From: Bradyrhizobium valentinum
GTDB lineage: Bacteria > Pseudomonadota > Alphaproteobacteria > Rhizobiales > Xanthobacteraceae
Length of the DNA stretch: 64,000 bases
Reading direction: 5' to 3'
NCBI RefSeq assembly: GCF_001440405.1
Contig: NZ_LLXX01000141.1
Coordinates: forward strand, 25,230 to 89,229
Shown here piece after piece: positions 54,082 to 62,950 of this stretch. The notes beneath the pieces are model-generated. The model saw nothing but the letters and a program-made list of their open reading frames with translations, ran no database searches and had not been told where the DNA came from. The number at the start of each line of letters is the position of its first letter. Positions within the stretch are counted from its first letter, which is position 1. Made by a program: the position numbers and the translations under genes.

Positions 54082-54957
54082 ATGCGCTACAGAATACTCG
54101 CTCTCATCTTACTCGGCGTCACGCTTGGCGGATGCTCGGAAGGCGTCCTCGACCCAAAAGGACCCATTGCTGCAGCCGAACGGCTGATCCTGTTCAATTC
54201 GCTCGGCATCATGCTGGCGATCGTTATTCCGACGATCCTCGCCACGCTCGCCGTCGCCTTCTGGTTTCGCGCGTCTAATTTGCGCGCTGCATACTTACCG
54301 GATTTCGAGTATTCCGGGCGTCTCGAGCTGCTCGTCTGGTCGATCCCCGCCATGACGGTGCTTCTCGTGGGCGGCGTCGCGTGGGTTGGCGCACACGACC
54401 TCGACCCGCGTAAGCCGATCAGCTCCAGCGTAACGCCCGTTACGGTCCAGGTCGTCTCGCTCGACTGGAAATGGCTGTTCATCTATCCGGAGCAGGGAAT
54501 CGCGAGTGTCAACAAGCTGGTCGTGCCGGTCGGCACGCCGGTCAGCTTCGAACTGACCTCATCGAGTGTCATGAACAGCTTCCACGTGCCTCAGCTCGGC
54601 AGCCAGATCTACACGATGTCCGGAATGGTGACGCGCCTTCACCTGCAGGCCGACCATCCCGGGACATACCCGGGGCGGTCCACCATGTTCAGCGGTGACG
54701 GCTTCTCCGACATGCGCTTCACGGTCGATGCAATGACGGACAGCGGATTTGCGCAATGGGCTCGCCAGGCTCGCCAAACCGGTCCGGCACTCGACACGCA
54801 GGCCCTTGCCGATCTGGCAAAGCCGAGCAAGGCGGTCGCGCCGTTCACCTACCGAACCGTCGCCGCCGATCTGTTCAGCGGCATCGTGGACGCCGGCATG
54901 GGCACGCAAGAACCGTCTCTACCAATTTGTTCCACGCCGCAGAGGGCCGAACCATGA
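54082..54957 (+). CDS. cyoA: bo3-type quinol oxidase subunit II
   Basis: 291 residues from ATG 54082, directly after ctaB. The N-terminal [20 protein letters not shown] is a lipoprotein signal (LGGC lipobox). Two membrane helices precede the cupredoxin domain, with [19 protein letters not shown] and [12 protein letters not shown] as in CyoA. The CuA Cys ligands of cytochrome c oxidases are absent, confirming that quinol is the donor. The frame's longer upstream version overlaps ctaB and is spurious. Confidence 0.93.
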   Translation: MRYRILALILLGVTLGGCSEGVLDPKGPIAAAERLILFNSLGIMLAIVIPTILATLAVAFWFRASNLRAAYLPDFEYSGRLELLVWSIPAMTVLLVGGVAWVGAHDLDPRKPISSSVTPVTVQVVSLDWKWLFIYPEQGIASVNKLVVPVGTPVSFELTSSSVMNSFHVPQLGSQIYTMSGMVTRLHLQADHPGTYPGRSTMFSGDGFSDMRFTVDAMTDSGFAQWARQARQTGPALDTQALADLAKPSKAVAPFTYRTVAADLFSGIVDAGMGTQEPSLPICSTPQRAEP

Positions 54958-56939
54958 ATCTGCTCGGCAAGCTCGATTGGAGCGCGATTCCCCTTCATCA
55001 GCCCATCGTCATGGCCGCAACGGCGTTCATGGCCCTTGTCGTGGTGGCCGTGCTCGGATTCATCACGATGAAGGGCGCCTGGCCGTATCTGTGGCGCGAA
55101 TGGCTAACCTCGGTCGACCACAAGCGCATCGGCGTCATGTATTGCATACTGGCGCTCGTCATGCTGCTGCGCGGCTTCAGCGACGCGATCATGATGCGCG
55201 CGCAGCAGGCGGTCGCAGCCGGCGGCGCACAGGGGTATTTGCCGACCGAGCATTTCGATCAGATCTTCTCGGCGCACGGTACGATCATGATCTTCTTCAT
55301 GGCCATGCCGTTCGTGGTAGGTCTCATGAATTTCGCGGTGCCGCTGCAGCTCGGCATCCGCGATGTCGCCTTCCCTACGCTCAACTCCGTCAGCTTCTGG
55401 CTGACCGCCGCGGGTGCGCTGTTGATCAACGTTTCGCTCGCGGTCGGCGAGTTCTCGAAAGCCGGCTGGTGGGGTTATCCGCCACTCAGCGAATTGCAAT
55501 ATTCGCCCGGCGTCGGCGTCGACTACTATCTTTGGTCGCTGCAAATTTCCGGACTCGGTACCTTGCTGTCCGGAATAAACTTCGTCACGACCATACTGAA
55601 GATGCGCGCCCCGGGCATGAGCTACATGCGCATGCCGGTTTTCTGCTGGACTTCGCTCGCCACCAACCTGCTGATTGTGGCGGCCTTTCCGGTGCTGACC
55701 GCGGCTCTCGCGATGCTGCTGCTCGATCGTTATCTGGGCTTCCATTTCTTCACGAATGAGGCCGGCGGCAATCAAATGTTGTACGCCAACCTGTTCTGGG
55801 TCTGGGGACACCCGGAAGTCTACATCCTGATCCTGCCGGCGTTCGGCGTGTTTTCCGAGGTCATCGCAACCTTCTCTGGCAAGCCGCTGTTCGGATACCG
55901 CTCGATGGTGGTAGCGACCATGGCGATTTGCATTCTCTCGTTCTTCGTCTGGCTGCACCACTTTTTCACCATGGGCGCCAGCGCAAACGTCAACGGCTTC
56001 TTCGGCGTCATGAGCATGATCATCGCCTTGCCAACCGGCGTGAAAATCTACAACTGGCTGTTCACGATGTACGGCGGCCGCGTCCGGCTCACAGTGCCGG
56101 TGCTATGGACGGTCGGCTTCATGGTGACCTTCGTCATCGGTGGCATGACCGGCGTGCTCCACGCCGTGCCGCCGGTCAGCTTCCAGCTTCACAACAGCGT
56201 ATTCCTCATCGCGCATTTCCACAACGTCATCATTGGCGGCGTACTGTTCGGCGCGATGGCGGGATACACCTATTGGTTCCCCAAGGCTTTCGGCTTCGCG
56301 CTCGACGAACGCTGGGGCAAAGCCTCGTTCTGGTGCTGGTTCGTCGGGTTCTATCTCGCATTCATGCCACTCTACCTGTTGGGCCTGATGGGCATGACCC
56401 GGCGCATGCAGCATTATGACGATCCGGCGTGGCAGCCGTGGCTGGTGGTCGCGATGATCGGCGCCGTCGTCATCCTGGGCGGGATCATCTGTCAGATCGT
56501 GCAGCTCGTCGTGTCGATTCGCGCTCGCGACAAGTTGCGTGTGACCGCCGATCCATGGAATGGCCGTACGCTCGAATGGGCGACAGCGTCGCCGCCGCCA
56601 GCCTGGAATTTTTCTTCCGCACCAAACGTTACCGGAAGGGACGCTTTCTGGACCAGCAAGCGAAGGGACCGGGCAAGGCAGGACAGGCCGGGGTCGGCGC
56701 ATGTGTACGAACCGATAGAAATGCCCAAAAACAGCGCCACCGGTTTTGTCTCGGCCTTCTTCGCCGTCCTCATCGGTTTCTCGATGATCTGGCACATATG
56801 GTGGCTCGCCTGCGTCGGCCTGTTCGGAGCATTCGCGACACTGCTTGCCTTTGCATTCCGCAGACACCCTGAATTCGAGGTGCCAGCCAAGCAGATTGCC
56901 CAGTTCGAACGGGCTCAATCGGCAGGAGCTGCCGCATGA
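54954..56939 (+). CDS. cyoB: bo3-type quinol oxidase subunit I
   Basis: 661 residues from ATG 54954, which overlaps the cyoA stop. It starts [17 protein letters not shown], as CyoB does. The haem-copper ligands are seen in [24 protein letters not shown] (CuB His and cross-linked Tyr), LHHFFTMG and HFHNVIIGG. It reduces oxygen to water and pumps protons. Length and sequence match CyoB (663 in E. coli). The predicted upstream extension to 54756 is a shadow of cyoA. Confidence 0.95.
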   Translation: MNLLGKLDWSAIPLHQPIVMAATAFMALVVVAVLGFITMKGAWPYLWREWLTSVDHKRIGVMYCILALVMLLRGFSDAIMMRAQQAVAAGGAQGYLPTEHFDQIFSAHGTIMIFFMAMPFVVGLMNFAVPLQLGIRDVAFPTLNSVSFWLTAAGALLINVSLAVGEFSKAGWWGYPPLSELQYSPGVGVDYYLWSLQISGLGTLLSGINFVTTILKMRAPGMSYMRMPVFCWTSLATNLLIVAAFPVLTAALAMLLLDRYLGFHFFTNEAGGNQMLYANLFWVWGHPEVYILILPAFGVFSEVIATFSGKPLFGYRSMVVATMAICILSFFVWLHHFFTMGASANVNGFFGVMSMIIALPTGVKIYNWLFTMYGGRVRLTVPVLWTVGFMVTFVIGGMTGVLHAVPPVSFQLHNSVFLIAHFHNVIIGGVLFGAMAGYTYWFPKAFGFALDERWGKASFWCWFVGFYLAFMPLYLLGLMGMTRRMQHYDDPAWQPWLVVAMIGAVVILGGIICQIVQLVVSIRARDKLRVTADPWNGRTLEWATASPPPAWNFSSAPNVTGRDAFWTSKRRDRARQDRPGSAHVYEPIEMPKNSATGFVSAFFAVLIGFSMIWHIWWLACVGLFGAFATLLAFAFRRHPEFEVPAKQIAQFERAQSAGAAA

Positions 56940-57568
56940 ACATCGCCGCCGCCATCGATAGCGTCCCGCCAGAGGCGCTGCCAAGCGCAAGTGAAACGGG
57001 GCCCGCCCCAAAGAGGGTCGTGGTCGCCTATGGCTTCTGGATACTCCTGTTGAGCGACATCGTCATGTTTGCCGCGCTGTTTGCGAGCTATGCGATTCTC
57101 GTTCGCGCAACGGCGGGAGGTCCAACCGGCGCCCAGCTCTTCAATCAGACCACGGTGGCGATCGAAACCGCGTGCCTACTGGTCTCCAGCTACACTTGCG
57201 GACTGATGTCGCTCGCGGTCAATTCGCGAAATCGTCTCGGGACATATTTGGGTGCCCTGGTCACGTTTGCGCTCGGCGCGACATTTCTCACGCTCGAGCT
57301 CCGCGAATTCGCCGACATGATCGCTCACGGCGCGACGCCGCAGCGCAGCGCCTTTCTCTCCGCCTTCTTCACGCTCGTCGGCTGCCACGGGTTGCACGTC
57401 GCCCTCGGGCTGATCTGGCTCGTGGTGATGATGGTCCAGGTGGCGGTGATGGGATTCGTCGACAGCGTACAACACCGCTTGCTCTGCTTCTCCCTGTTTT
57501 GGCACGCGCTCGACATCGTTTGGGTCGGCGTTTTCACGGTAGTCTATCTGATGGGAATTAGCCTATGA
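56936..57568 (+). CDS. cyoC: bo3-type quinol oxidase subunit III
   Basis: 210 residues with five membrane helices ([20 protein letters not shown] first; [20 protein letters not shown] later; [20 protein letters not shown] last). Matches CyoC. The start overlaps the cyoB stop by four bases. Confidence 0.92.
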   Translation: MNIAAAIDSVPPEALPSASETGPAPKRVVVAYGFWILLLSDIVMFAALFASYAILVRATAGGPTGAQLFNQTTVAIETACLLVSSYTCGLMSLAVNSRNRLGTYLGALVTFALGATFLTLELREFADMIAHGATPQRSAFLSAFFTLVGCHGLHVALGLIWLVVMMVQVAVMGFVDSVQHRLLCFSLFWHALDIVWVGVFTVVYLMGISL

Positions 57569-57960
57569 CGGACGTTCGATACGATCGTGCCCCCGGAGAT
57601 ATCCCGAACGAGGAAATGCAGGCACGGTCTCCCTCGGAGGCTCTGGTCTACACCATCGGCCTGCTGGTGGCGCTCATTCTCACGGCGACGTCCTTCTGGG
57701 TTGCGAACACGTCGCTGCTCTGGCCAGGCGGCATTGGCCTGGGGCTCGCGGTCCTCGCCATTTCCCAGATGGGAATTCACTTGGTGTTTTTCCTGCACCT
57801 CACCAGCGGGCCGGACAGCACCAACAACATACTCGCGCTCGCCTTCGGCCTGCTCATCGTATTCGTGGTGGTCGTCGGTACGATGTGGATCGTGACGGAT
57901 CTGAACGACAACATGCTGATGCCGCCGTCCGATGCGATGAACATTCGGATGCAGCGTTGA
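57565..57960 (+). CDS. cyoD: bo3-type quinol oxidase subunit IV
   Basis: 131 residues with three membrane helices (TIGLLVALILTATSFWVANT, VLAISQMGIHLVFFLHL, LAFGLLIVFVVVVGTMWI). This is the CyoD small subunit, slightly longer than E. coli's at the C-terminus. It overlaps cyoC by four bases and ends the operon. No terminator hairpin was evident after it. Confidence 0.9.
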   Translation: MTDVRYDRAPGDIPNEEMQARSPSEALVYTIGLLVALILTATSFWVANTSLLWPGGIGLGLAVLAISQMGIHLVFFLHLTSGPDSTNNILALAFGLLIVFVVVVGTMWIVTDLNDNMLMPPSDAMNIRMQR

Positions 57961-58108
57961 GATCATGAGCGATCATTGCAGACATGGAGATAGCGACCAT
58001 GGCGCATGTCCATCGCGGCAGGCTCGGGCGAGAGTACCGTCATGCTGACGCCCGCTGCTTCGCAACTATTTTGGGCGCATGCCGCTCTCTTGTGACGGTC
58101 CTGGAAGG

Positions 58109-58127
58109 CTAAACAGCTTTTTAATTG
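58109..58127 (+). promoter_or_regulatory. Dyad motif CTAAA-N6-TTTAA-TTG before second dps
   Basis: CTAAACAGCTTTTTAATTG lies 109 bp upstream of dps copy 2. No strong -10 at the usual spacing (best is GATCTA at 21-26 bp). Confidence 0.6.
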
Positions 58128-58236
58128 AAACATCCGGGAACGAGGACGATCTACGGACTATCCGATCGATACGCCGCAGATCGCCATCTGCTTGCTGCTG
58201 AAAATCACCCGACCAACAATCGACGAGGTCACTCAC

Positions 58237-58731
58237 ATGTTGCAGAAAACGCCGCTCACGACTCCCACCACTCTTTCGGAAAACGCGGTTCGCGATATTT
58301 CCGCCGAATTGACGGTGCTTCTCTCGGACGTGTTTGCGCTGTATCTCAAGACCAAGAATTTCCATTGGCATATGTCTGGTCCGCATTTCCGCGACTATCA
58401 CCTGATGCTCGATGACCAGGGCGACCAGCTTTTCTCCATGACGGACGACATTGCCGAACGCGTGCGGAAGATCGGCGGGACGACCGTTCGTTCGATCGGC
58501 CAGATCTCGCGCCTTCAGCGCGTCGTAGACAACGATGCGGAATACGTTAAGCCGCTCGGCATGATAGCCGAACTCCGCGAAGACAACGCAACACTGACGC
58601 GGAACATGCGCGAGGTTCATTCGCTCTGCGACAAGGCAGGGGATGTGGCCACTGCAAGCCTGCTGGAGAACTGGATTGACGAGACTGAGAAGCGAACCTG
58701 GTTCCTCTTCGAGTGCGGTCAGCATACCTGA
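58237..58731 (+). CDS. dps: Dps-family DNA-protecting ferritin-like protein, copy 2
   Basis: 164 residues from ATG 58237 (GAGG upstream). KTKNFHWHMSGPHFRDYHLM is the same core as copy 1 at 32527, and SLLENWIDETEKRTWFLFE matches its C-terminus. N-termini and the middle differ, so they are diverged paralogues rather than a recent copy. Function as for other Dps proteins: iron sequestration and DNA protection. Confidence 0.92.
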   Translation: MLQKTPLTTPTTLSENAVRDISAELTVLLSDVFALYLKTKNFHWHMSGPHFRDYHLMLDDQGDQLFSMTDDIAERVRKIGGTTVRSIGQISRLQRVVDNDAEYVKPLGMIAELREDNATLTRNMREVHSLCDKAGDVATASLLENWIDETEKRTWFLFECGQHT

Positions 58732-58750
58732 GCCCTGGACGAAAGAAACG

Positions 58751-58879
58751 ATGCGGAAGTTCACCCTCGCGGATTTCTCCCGATTTACCCGTCGATGGAT
58801 GAACATGTTCGACCAGAGTCCTAACGACGGCCTTTCTGTCCTGACTTGCGCCAGCATCAAAGGAGGCACCAATGAGTGA
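58751..58879 (+). CDS. Possible 42-residue small protein
   Basis: MRKFTLADFSRFTRRWMNMF begins a short frame 20 bp after dps, ending inside the next gene's start. AACG(A)AGAAACG before the ATG gives only a weak ribosome-binding site. No homology recognised; it may be spurious. Confidence 0.25.
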   Translation: MRKFTLADFSRFTRRWMNMFDQSPNDGLSVLTCASIKGGTNE

Positions 58880-59060
58880 CAGGAGCGGCCGAACAGTTCC
58901 CAAACGTCGAGCCAAGGTTCGAAAGAAACCTCGATCAACAAGATCGAGAATGCAGGGTGCGGAGTGGGAACGTGTCAACAGCCAACTCGACGACGCCCTC
59001 AGGCAAACCTTCCCTGCCAGTGACGCGCTGTCGATTATTCAAATCGTTCGCTGCCGCTAA
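58872..59060 (+). CDS. Small basic protein with LRQTFPASD motif
   Basis: 62 residues. A strong AAAGGAGG lies 5-6 bases before the ATG. The N-terminal half is highly basic (KRRAKVRKKPRSTRSR). The C-terminal half has LDDALRQTFPASDALSI, a motif of a widespread family of short proteins of unknown function. It follows dps closely and may be co-transcribed. Confidence 0.7.
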   Translation: MSDRSGRTVPKRRAKVRKKPRSTRSRMQGAEWERVNSQLDDALRQTFPASDALSIIQIVRCR

Positions 59061-59180
59061 AGCTCGAGGCCGGGCCTTTCCCCAGCATAGCTGGCACTTC
59101 CGACCAGGAAAATGCCGGTTTGATCATTGAGCATTTCGGTCACCGCCACCGAAAATCCAAGGCACGGATGAGGATATGTC

Positions 59181-60116
59181 ATGAAGATCGGAATTGTCGG
59201 AGCAGGAGCCGTCGGGGCCGCATGTGCAATGGCAACCCTCATGCGAGGTTGCGCCAGCGAGCTGGTTCTCGTCAACCGAGCCCGCGATCGCGCGAGAGGC
59301 ATGGCGACCGACATGGGCTACGGGGCGCCACTGTCATCTACTGCCAGGGTGACAGAAGGAGACTATTCGGATCTGGCAGGCGCCGCACTCATCATGATCA
59401 CCGCCGGCGTCAACGAGAAATCCGGCGGGGCAACGGATCGCAGCGATCCCCTAGGCCGCTTGCGCCTGCTGGACAGGAATGCCGAGATCTACCGCAAGGT
59501 AATTCCGCCGATCACCACGGCCGCGCCGGACGCCGTTCTGCTCGTCGTCACCGACCCTCCTGATCCGCTTGCCTATCTTACCCGCGAACTGGCCGGCCAT
59601 GAACGCGTTCTCTCTACCGGCACGCTGCTCGACAGCCTGCGCTTTCGCGTGCATCTGGGCCGACGGCTCAGGGTAGCTCCTACAGCCATCGAAGCGCAGG
59701 TTCTGGGCGAACACGGAACATCCCAGATTTTTCATTGGTCCGCCGCCCGCGTGGGCGGCGTCCCGCTTCCGGATGCGCTTGAGCAGTTCGGGGTTATGCA
59801 AGGCGACGACGTCCGCACGACGATCGAGAATGAAGTGCGCTATGCAAACATCACGATCATTGAAGGTATTGGAGCCAGCCAGTATGGAATTGGAATGGTC
59901 TGCGCACGGATCGCCGAAATCGTGCTGCGCGACGAACGCACCGTAGTTCCGATCGGGGCCTATAATTCAAAACTTGGAGTGACACTCTCGCTACCCGGCC
60001 TCGTCGGCCGCGACGGTTGCCTCCAGGCCCTCGAGCCTCCTCTGTCGAATGACGAACATGCCGGTCTCAAGAAATGCATAGAAACATTGCGTAAGGTCCA
60101 AGAGCGAATTCGCTGA
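59181..60116 (+). CDS. Lactate/malate dehydrogenase-family NAD enzyme
   Basis: 311 residues. Rossmann motif KIGIVGAGAVGAACAMA; catalytic Asp and Arg in LLDSLRFRVHLG; catalytic His in LGEHGTSQ. The substrate-specificity loop reads GVNEKSGGATDRSDPLGRL, where L-lactate dehydrogenases have a QKPGETR-type sequence and malate enzymes an Arg. So the substrate is uncertain, possibly another 2-hydroxy acid. No dyad motif lies directly upstream, though the dps unit is just ahead. Confidence 0.85.
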   Translation: MKIGIVGAGAVGAACAMATLMRGCASELVLVNRARDRARGMATDMGYGAPLSSTARVTEGDYSDLAGAALIMITAGVNEKSGGATDRSDPLGRLRLLDRNAEIYRKVIPPITTAAPDAVLLVVTDPPDPLAYLTRELAGHERVLSTGTLLDSLRFRVHLGRRLRVAPTAIEAQVLGEHGTSQIFHWSAARVGGVPLPDALEQFGVMQGDDVRTTIENEVRYANITIIEGIGASQYGIGMVCARIAEIVLRDERTVVPIGAYNSKLGVTLSLPGLVGRDGCLQALEPPLSNDEHAGLKKCIETLRKVQERIR

Positions 60117-60215
60117 CTAATGTCGACGGAAATAATTTCGGGTGGCTTTGGCTTTTCCCGGGCGCCGAACATGAAGGCCTTGATGTCCAGCGCGCCTATG
60201 CGGCAGTCGTGACGT

Positions 60216-60785
60216 TTATGCCGCCGCTCGAACAAAGCGCGCTGCCCTGATCTCCTCGAGGAGATCATCGACACCCGCAAGTGCGAAGCTGAGCGCAGCT
60301 TCGTCGATGAGGCGCCCGTCGCGCACCTTCTCGTGCACGCCGCCGATCACGATCTGCGGCCGAAAAACAGGACGTGCCGGTATCGATGCGAGTGTCTCGT
60401 ACATCTGCTGCTGCGCGCGCACACCACCGGTGAAGGCGGGCGAGGCCGTCATCGTCAGCACCGGCTTGCCTTTCAGCGCCGACAGACCGTAGGGCCGAGA
60501 GGCCCAGTCGAGCGCATTCTTCAGGACGCCGGACATGCCATGATTGTATTCGGGTGAGATCATGATCACGCCATAGCTCGCCTCAATCGCCGAACGCAGG
60601 GCACGCACCGATTCAGGTGCGTGCTCGGCGTCATCATCCTCGTTGTAGAGCGGAATCGCATGCAGCGGGAAAATGTCGAGCGCAGCCCGGGACCCGAGCG
60701 CGTTCTGCAGGCCGCGAAGCACCGCGGTGCTGTTGGAGGCGCGGCGCAGGCTGCCGGAGAGGCCGAGAAGCGAGAGTTGTGTCAT
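60216..60785 (-). CDS. NAD(P)H-dependent FMN reductase (flavodoxin-like)
   Basis: 189 residues from the ATG at 60783-60785. FMN phosphate loop GLSGSLRRASNSTAVLR and the second site SPEYNHGMSGVLKNALDWAS are typical of the ChrR/azoreductase-type NADPH:FMN oxidoreductases. These reduce quinones, chromate or flavin and can limit redox cycling. A minus-strand dyad motif lies 71 bp upstream, placing it in the putative regulon. Confidence 0.88.
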   Translation of the reverse strand: MTQLSLLGLSGSLRRASNSTAVLRGLQNALGSRAALDIFPLHAIPLYNEDDDAEHAPESVRALRSAIEASYGVIMISPEYNHGMSGVLKNALDWASRPYGLSALKGKPVLTMTASPAFTGGVRAQQQMYETLASIPARPVFRPQIVIGGVHEKVRDGRLIDEAALSFALAGVDDLLEEIRAARFVRAAA

Positions 60786-60856
60786 CGGGGGACGAGGCTC
60801 CAAAAAACTGGCATTTCCAAATTGGCGATCAGAGAAACATCGCCGTCGGTCAAGCT

Positions 60857-60875
60857 CAAGTAAATTCGATTTTAG
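60857..60875 (-). promoter_or_regulatory. Dyad motif CTAAA-N6-TTTAC-TTG before FMN reductase
   Basis: Minus-strand CTAAAATCGAATTTACTTG, 71 bp before the start codon and pointing to it. GTTTCT at 19-24 bp is a weak -10 candidate. Confidence 0.6.
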
Positions 60876-61003
60876 ATTCCACGCCCTGTGACTGTTCGCG
60901 AATGTCGACGTTTCAGTAAACGGATGCGTGATCAGGCTCGTATTCCTGTGTCGCGGTGCGCATTATCCTGTTGGGGATACTGAGATCGCAAGGAAGCAGA
61001 GCT

Positions 61004-61225
61004 GTGACAAAAGACCTTAAGAAAGCCACGCGCATCGGCCGCAAGCCGAGAAGCGTCACCGAGGTGCGGATTGCTCCGTCTCGTATCATCGTGTTCAAGC
61101 CGTCGGCCGTTCTGAAGAAACGAATCAATCGCCCCAACCAGACGAGGTCGCGTGAGCAGCCGGGATATTCTGGCTCTATTGGGACACGTTCTGCGCGACG
61201 TTACTTAGCGCCGTCTGGTTCATGA
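61004..61225 (+). pseudogene. Truncated HU/IHF-like DNA-binding gene
   Basis: Frame from GTG 61004 (AAGGAAG upstream), 73 residues. Residues ~10-40 read RIGRKPRSVTEVRIAPSR then IIVFKPSAVLKKRIN, the pattern of the C-terminal DNA-binding arm and last helix of HU/IHF proteins (GRNP..GE..IPAS..V.FKPGK.LK). The N-terminal dimerisation half is missing: only MTKDLKKAT-like residues precede. An internal deletion of the N-terminal half is the simplest reading. A short functional protein cannot be excluded. Confidence 0.5.
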
Positions 61226-61312
61226 CCATCAGTTCGCATCCGGACACTGAGATCACCGACAGGTAGCGCCACGCCATCGGTTCTGAAATTCCATCGCCGC
61301 AAGAGAATAACC

Positions 61313-62410
61313 ATGCATCGTAACAACAGCCATATCCGACTGGCGGATCGCGCCTCCGATTACAAACGACTTGGGATCAAGCCGGTTGAAATAGCGGAGT
61401 TTGAGGACGGCCAACGTATCGGCACGGAAAGTGGCCGCTATGAATGGTGGTACTTCGATGCCCATCTCGACAATGGGGCCACCGTCGTCGTGGTTTTCTA
61501 CACCAAACCGAATGTCAGCCCGAACGGTCCCCTTGCGCCGAGGATCACCATCAACCTCACCTTGCCAGACGGCCGCAGCTTCGCGAAGCTTCTCGACACC
61601 AGGCCGGAGCTCTTCAAGGCATCGAAATCCGGTTGCGATGTCAGCATCGGTCCCAACCGTTTCGTTGGCGATCTCAAGCGCTATCACATCACCGCAATCA
61701 TCGAGGAGATATCGGTCGATATCGAATTGACGGCCGACGTCCCCGCCTGGCGCCCCAAATCCGGCCATCTCTATTTTGGTGCCGAAGAGCGAGAAAAGCT
61801 CTTTGGCTGGCTCCCCGCGGTGCCCCAGGGGCGGGCAAACGTCTGCTACACAATCGGCTCTGAGGAACACCGCGCCTCCGGCAGCGGATATCACGATCAC
61901 AATTGGGGCGACGTCCCCATGCAGACGCTGATGCACAACTGGTACTGGGCCCGCGCCAGCGTCGGTCCCCACACCGTCATCGCGTCCTACATCACCGCCA
62001 CCGCCTCTTACGGCCATGAAACGCAAACCATATTCATGCTAGCCAAGAGCGGCAGAATCATTGCTGACAACGATGCGAAGGTATCCTTCGAGACGGATCG
62101 GATCGCGATCGACGGCAAGACCGGCAAGCCGGTGGCCGATGTCACCCGCTACACTTATCACGATGCCGATACGCGCTATGTCGTGTCATTCGAGCGCGAG
62201 AAGACCATTTTGCAAGCCATCCTCACCGACCGCGCGCCGCTGCTCAAGCGGATCATCGCCCGCCTGATCGGATTCGACGGCGCCTATCACCGCTTCACCG
62301 GCAAGGTAACGATGGAGAGGTTCGAGAGGGGCGTGCGTGTGGATCATTTCGAAGACCGTGCCATCTGGGAACTGATGTATTTCGGCAAGGCGCGCGATCT
62401 CAAGGCCTAA
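61313..62410 (+). CDS. CrtC/AttH-like lipocalin-fold protein
   Basis: 365 residues. Early motif RYEWWYFDAHLDNGATVVVV and the later GSGYHDHNWGD with NWYWARASVGPHTVIASY match the CrtC (hydroxyneurosporene synthase) / AttH fold family, a double lipocalin-like structure. Members hydrate carotenoids or isoprenoids or have unknown roles. There is no signal peptide, and no other carotenoid genes lie nearby, so a carotenoid role is not supported here. Confidence 0.7.
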   Translation: MHRNNSHIRLADRASDYKRLGIKPVEIAEFEDGQRIGTESGRYEWWYFDAHLDNGATVVVVFYTKPNVSPNGPLAPRITINLTLPDGRSFAKLLDTRPELFKASKSGCDVSIGPNRFVGDLKRYHITAIIEEISVDIELTADVPAWRPKSGHLYFGAEEREKLFGWLPAVPQGRANVCYTIGSEEHRASGSGYHDHNWGDVPMQTLMHNWYWARASVGPHTVIASYITATASYGHETQTIFMLAKSGRIIADNDAKVSFETDRIAIDGKTGKPVADVTRYTYHDADTRYVVSFEREKTILQAILTDRAPLLKRIIARLIGFDGAYHRFTGKVTMERFERGVRVDHFEDRAIWELMYFGKARDLKA

Positions 62411-62498
62411 AGTTTCAGGACCTTCTTGCCATTCTGGGTCAGCGATCAGCGACTACTTCTCAGCATGGCACTTTGACGCGGCCATGCGGCTCTCAATT

Positions 62499-62783
62499 TC
62501 AAAGCGCGGGAATCATGGGTCCATAGTAGGTGCCCCAGTGGCCCAACACATCGCGGCTCTCGTGGTCGCGGAATCCGTTGCGCAAACCACCGGTGCGGCT
62601 ACCGTAACCGCCAAAGCCGCCACCGGAAATGCCACCGAACGCGCCGCGAAAATGATTGCCGCGAAAGCTGTCACCTGTGCCACCGCCACCATGGCCGCCG
62701 CTTCGGGCAAATGCGCTGGTGGAAAGGCCGTGACTTCCGAAAACAAGGACAATTGCAAGAACGACTGTGGCTTTGCGCAACAT
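62499..62783 (-). CDS. Small secreted Gly-rich protein
   Basis: 94 residues from the ATG at 62781-62783 (GAGG upstream). Signal peptide MLRKATVVLAIVLVFGSHGL ending near AFA. The mature part has Gly/Phe/Arg repeats (FRGNHFRGAFGGISGGGFGG). It resembles in style, not in sequence, the protein at 42392. Function unknown. Confidence 0.6.
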   Translation of the reverse strand: MLRKATVVLAIVLVFGSHGLSTSAFARSGGHGGGGTGDSFRGNHFRGAFGGISGGGFGGYGSRTGGLRNGFRDHESRDVLGHWGTYYGPMIPAL

Positions 62784-62950
62784 TGGCGACCTCATGAGAT
62801 GCTTGCACATTCGACGACGATGTCGATCATTTGCCCGCACGGAGCTTGCAGTGGATTTCTAAAATATGCGAACGTACACTTGTACTCGCTTGTCCCATAT
62901 TGCTGCTGTTGACGCGTCATCGCAGCATTTCGGCAGAACAACGTGCGACG

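Noticed and set aside
39745-58150. EcfG-type general stress promoters (GGAAC with CGTT)
   Set aside because: GGAAC occurs in several gaps, for example near 39752 and 58136, but no CGTT lies at the required distance.
1351-60875. Reading the dyad as a CtrA box (TTAA-N7-TTAA) or an iron-control element
   Set aside because: The left half is TAAA or TGAA rather than TTAA, the best copies are inverted CTAAA/TTTAG repeats, and Irr-type elements have the half-sites in the opposite orientation.
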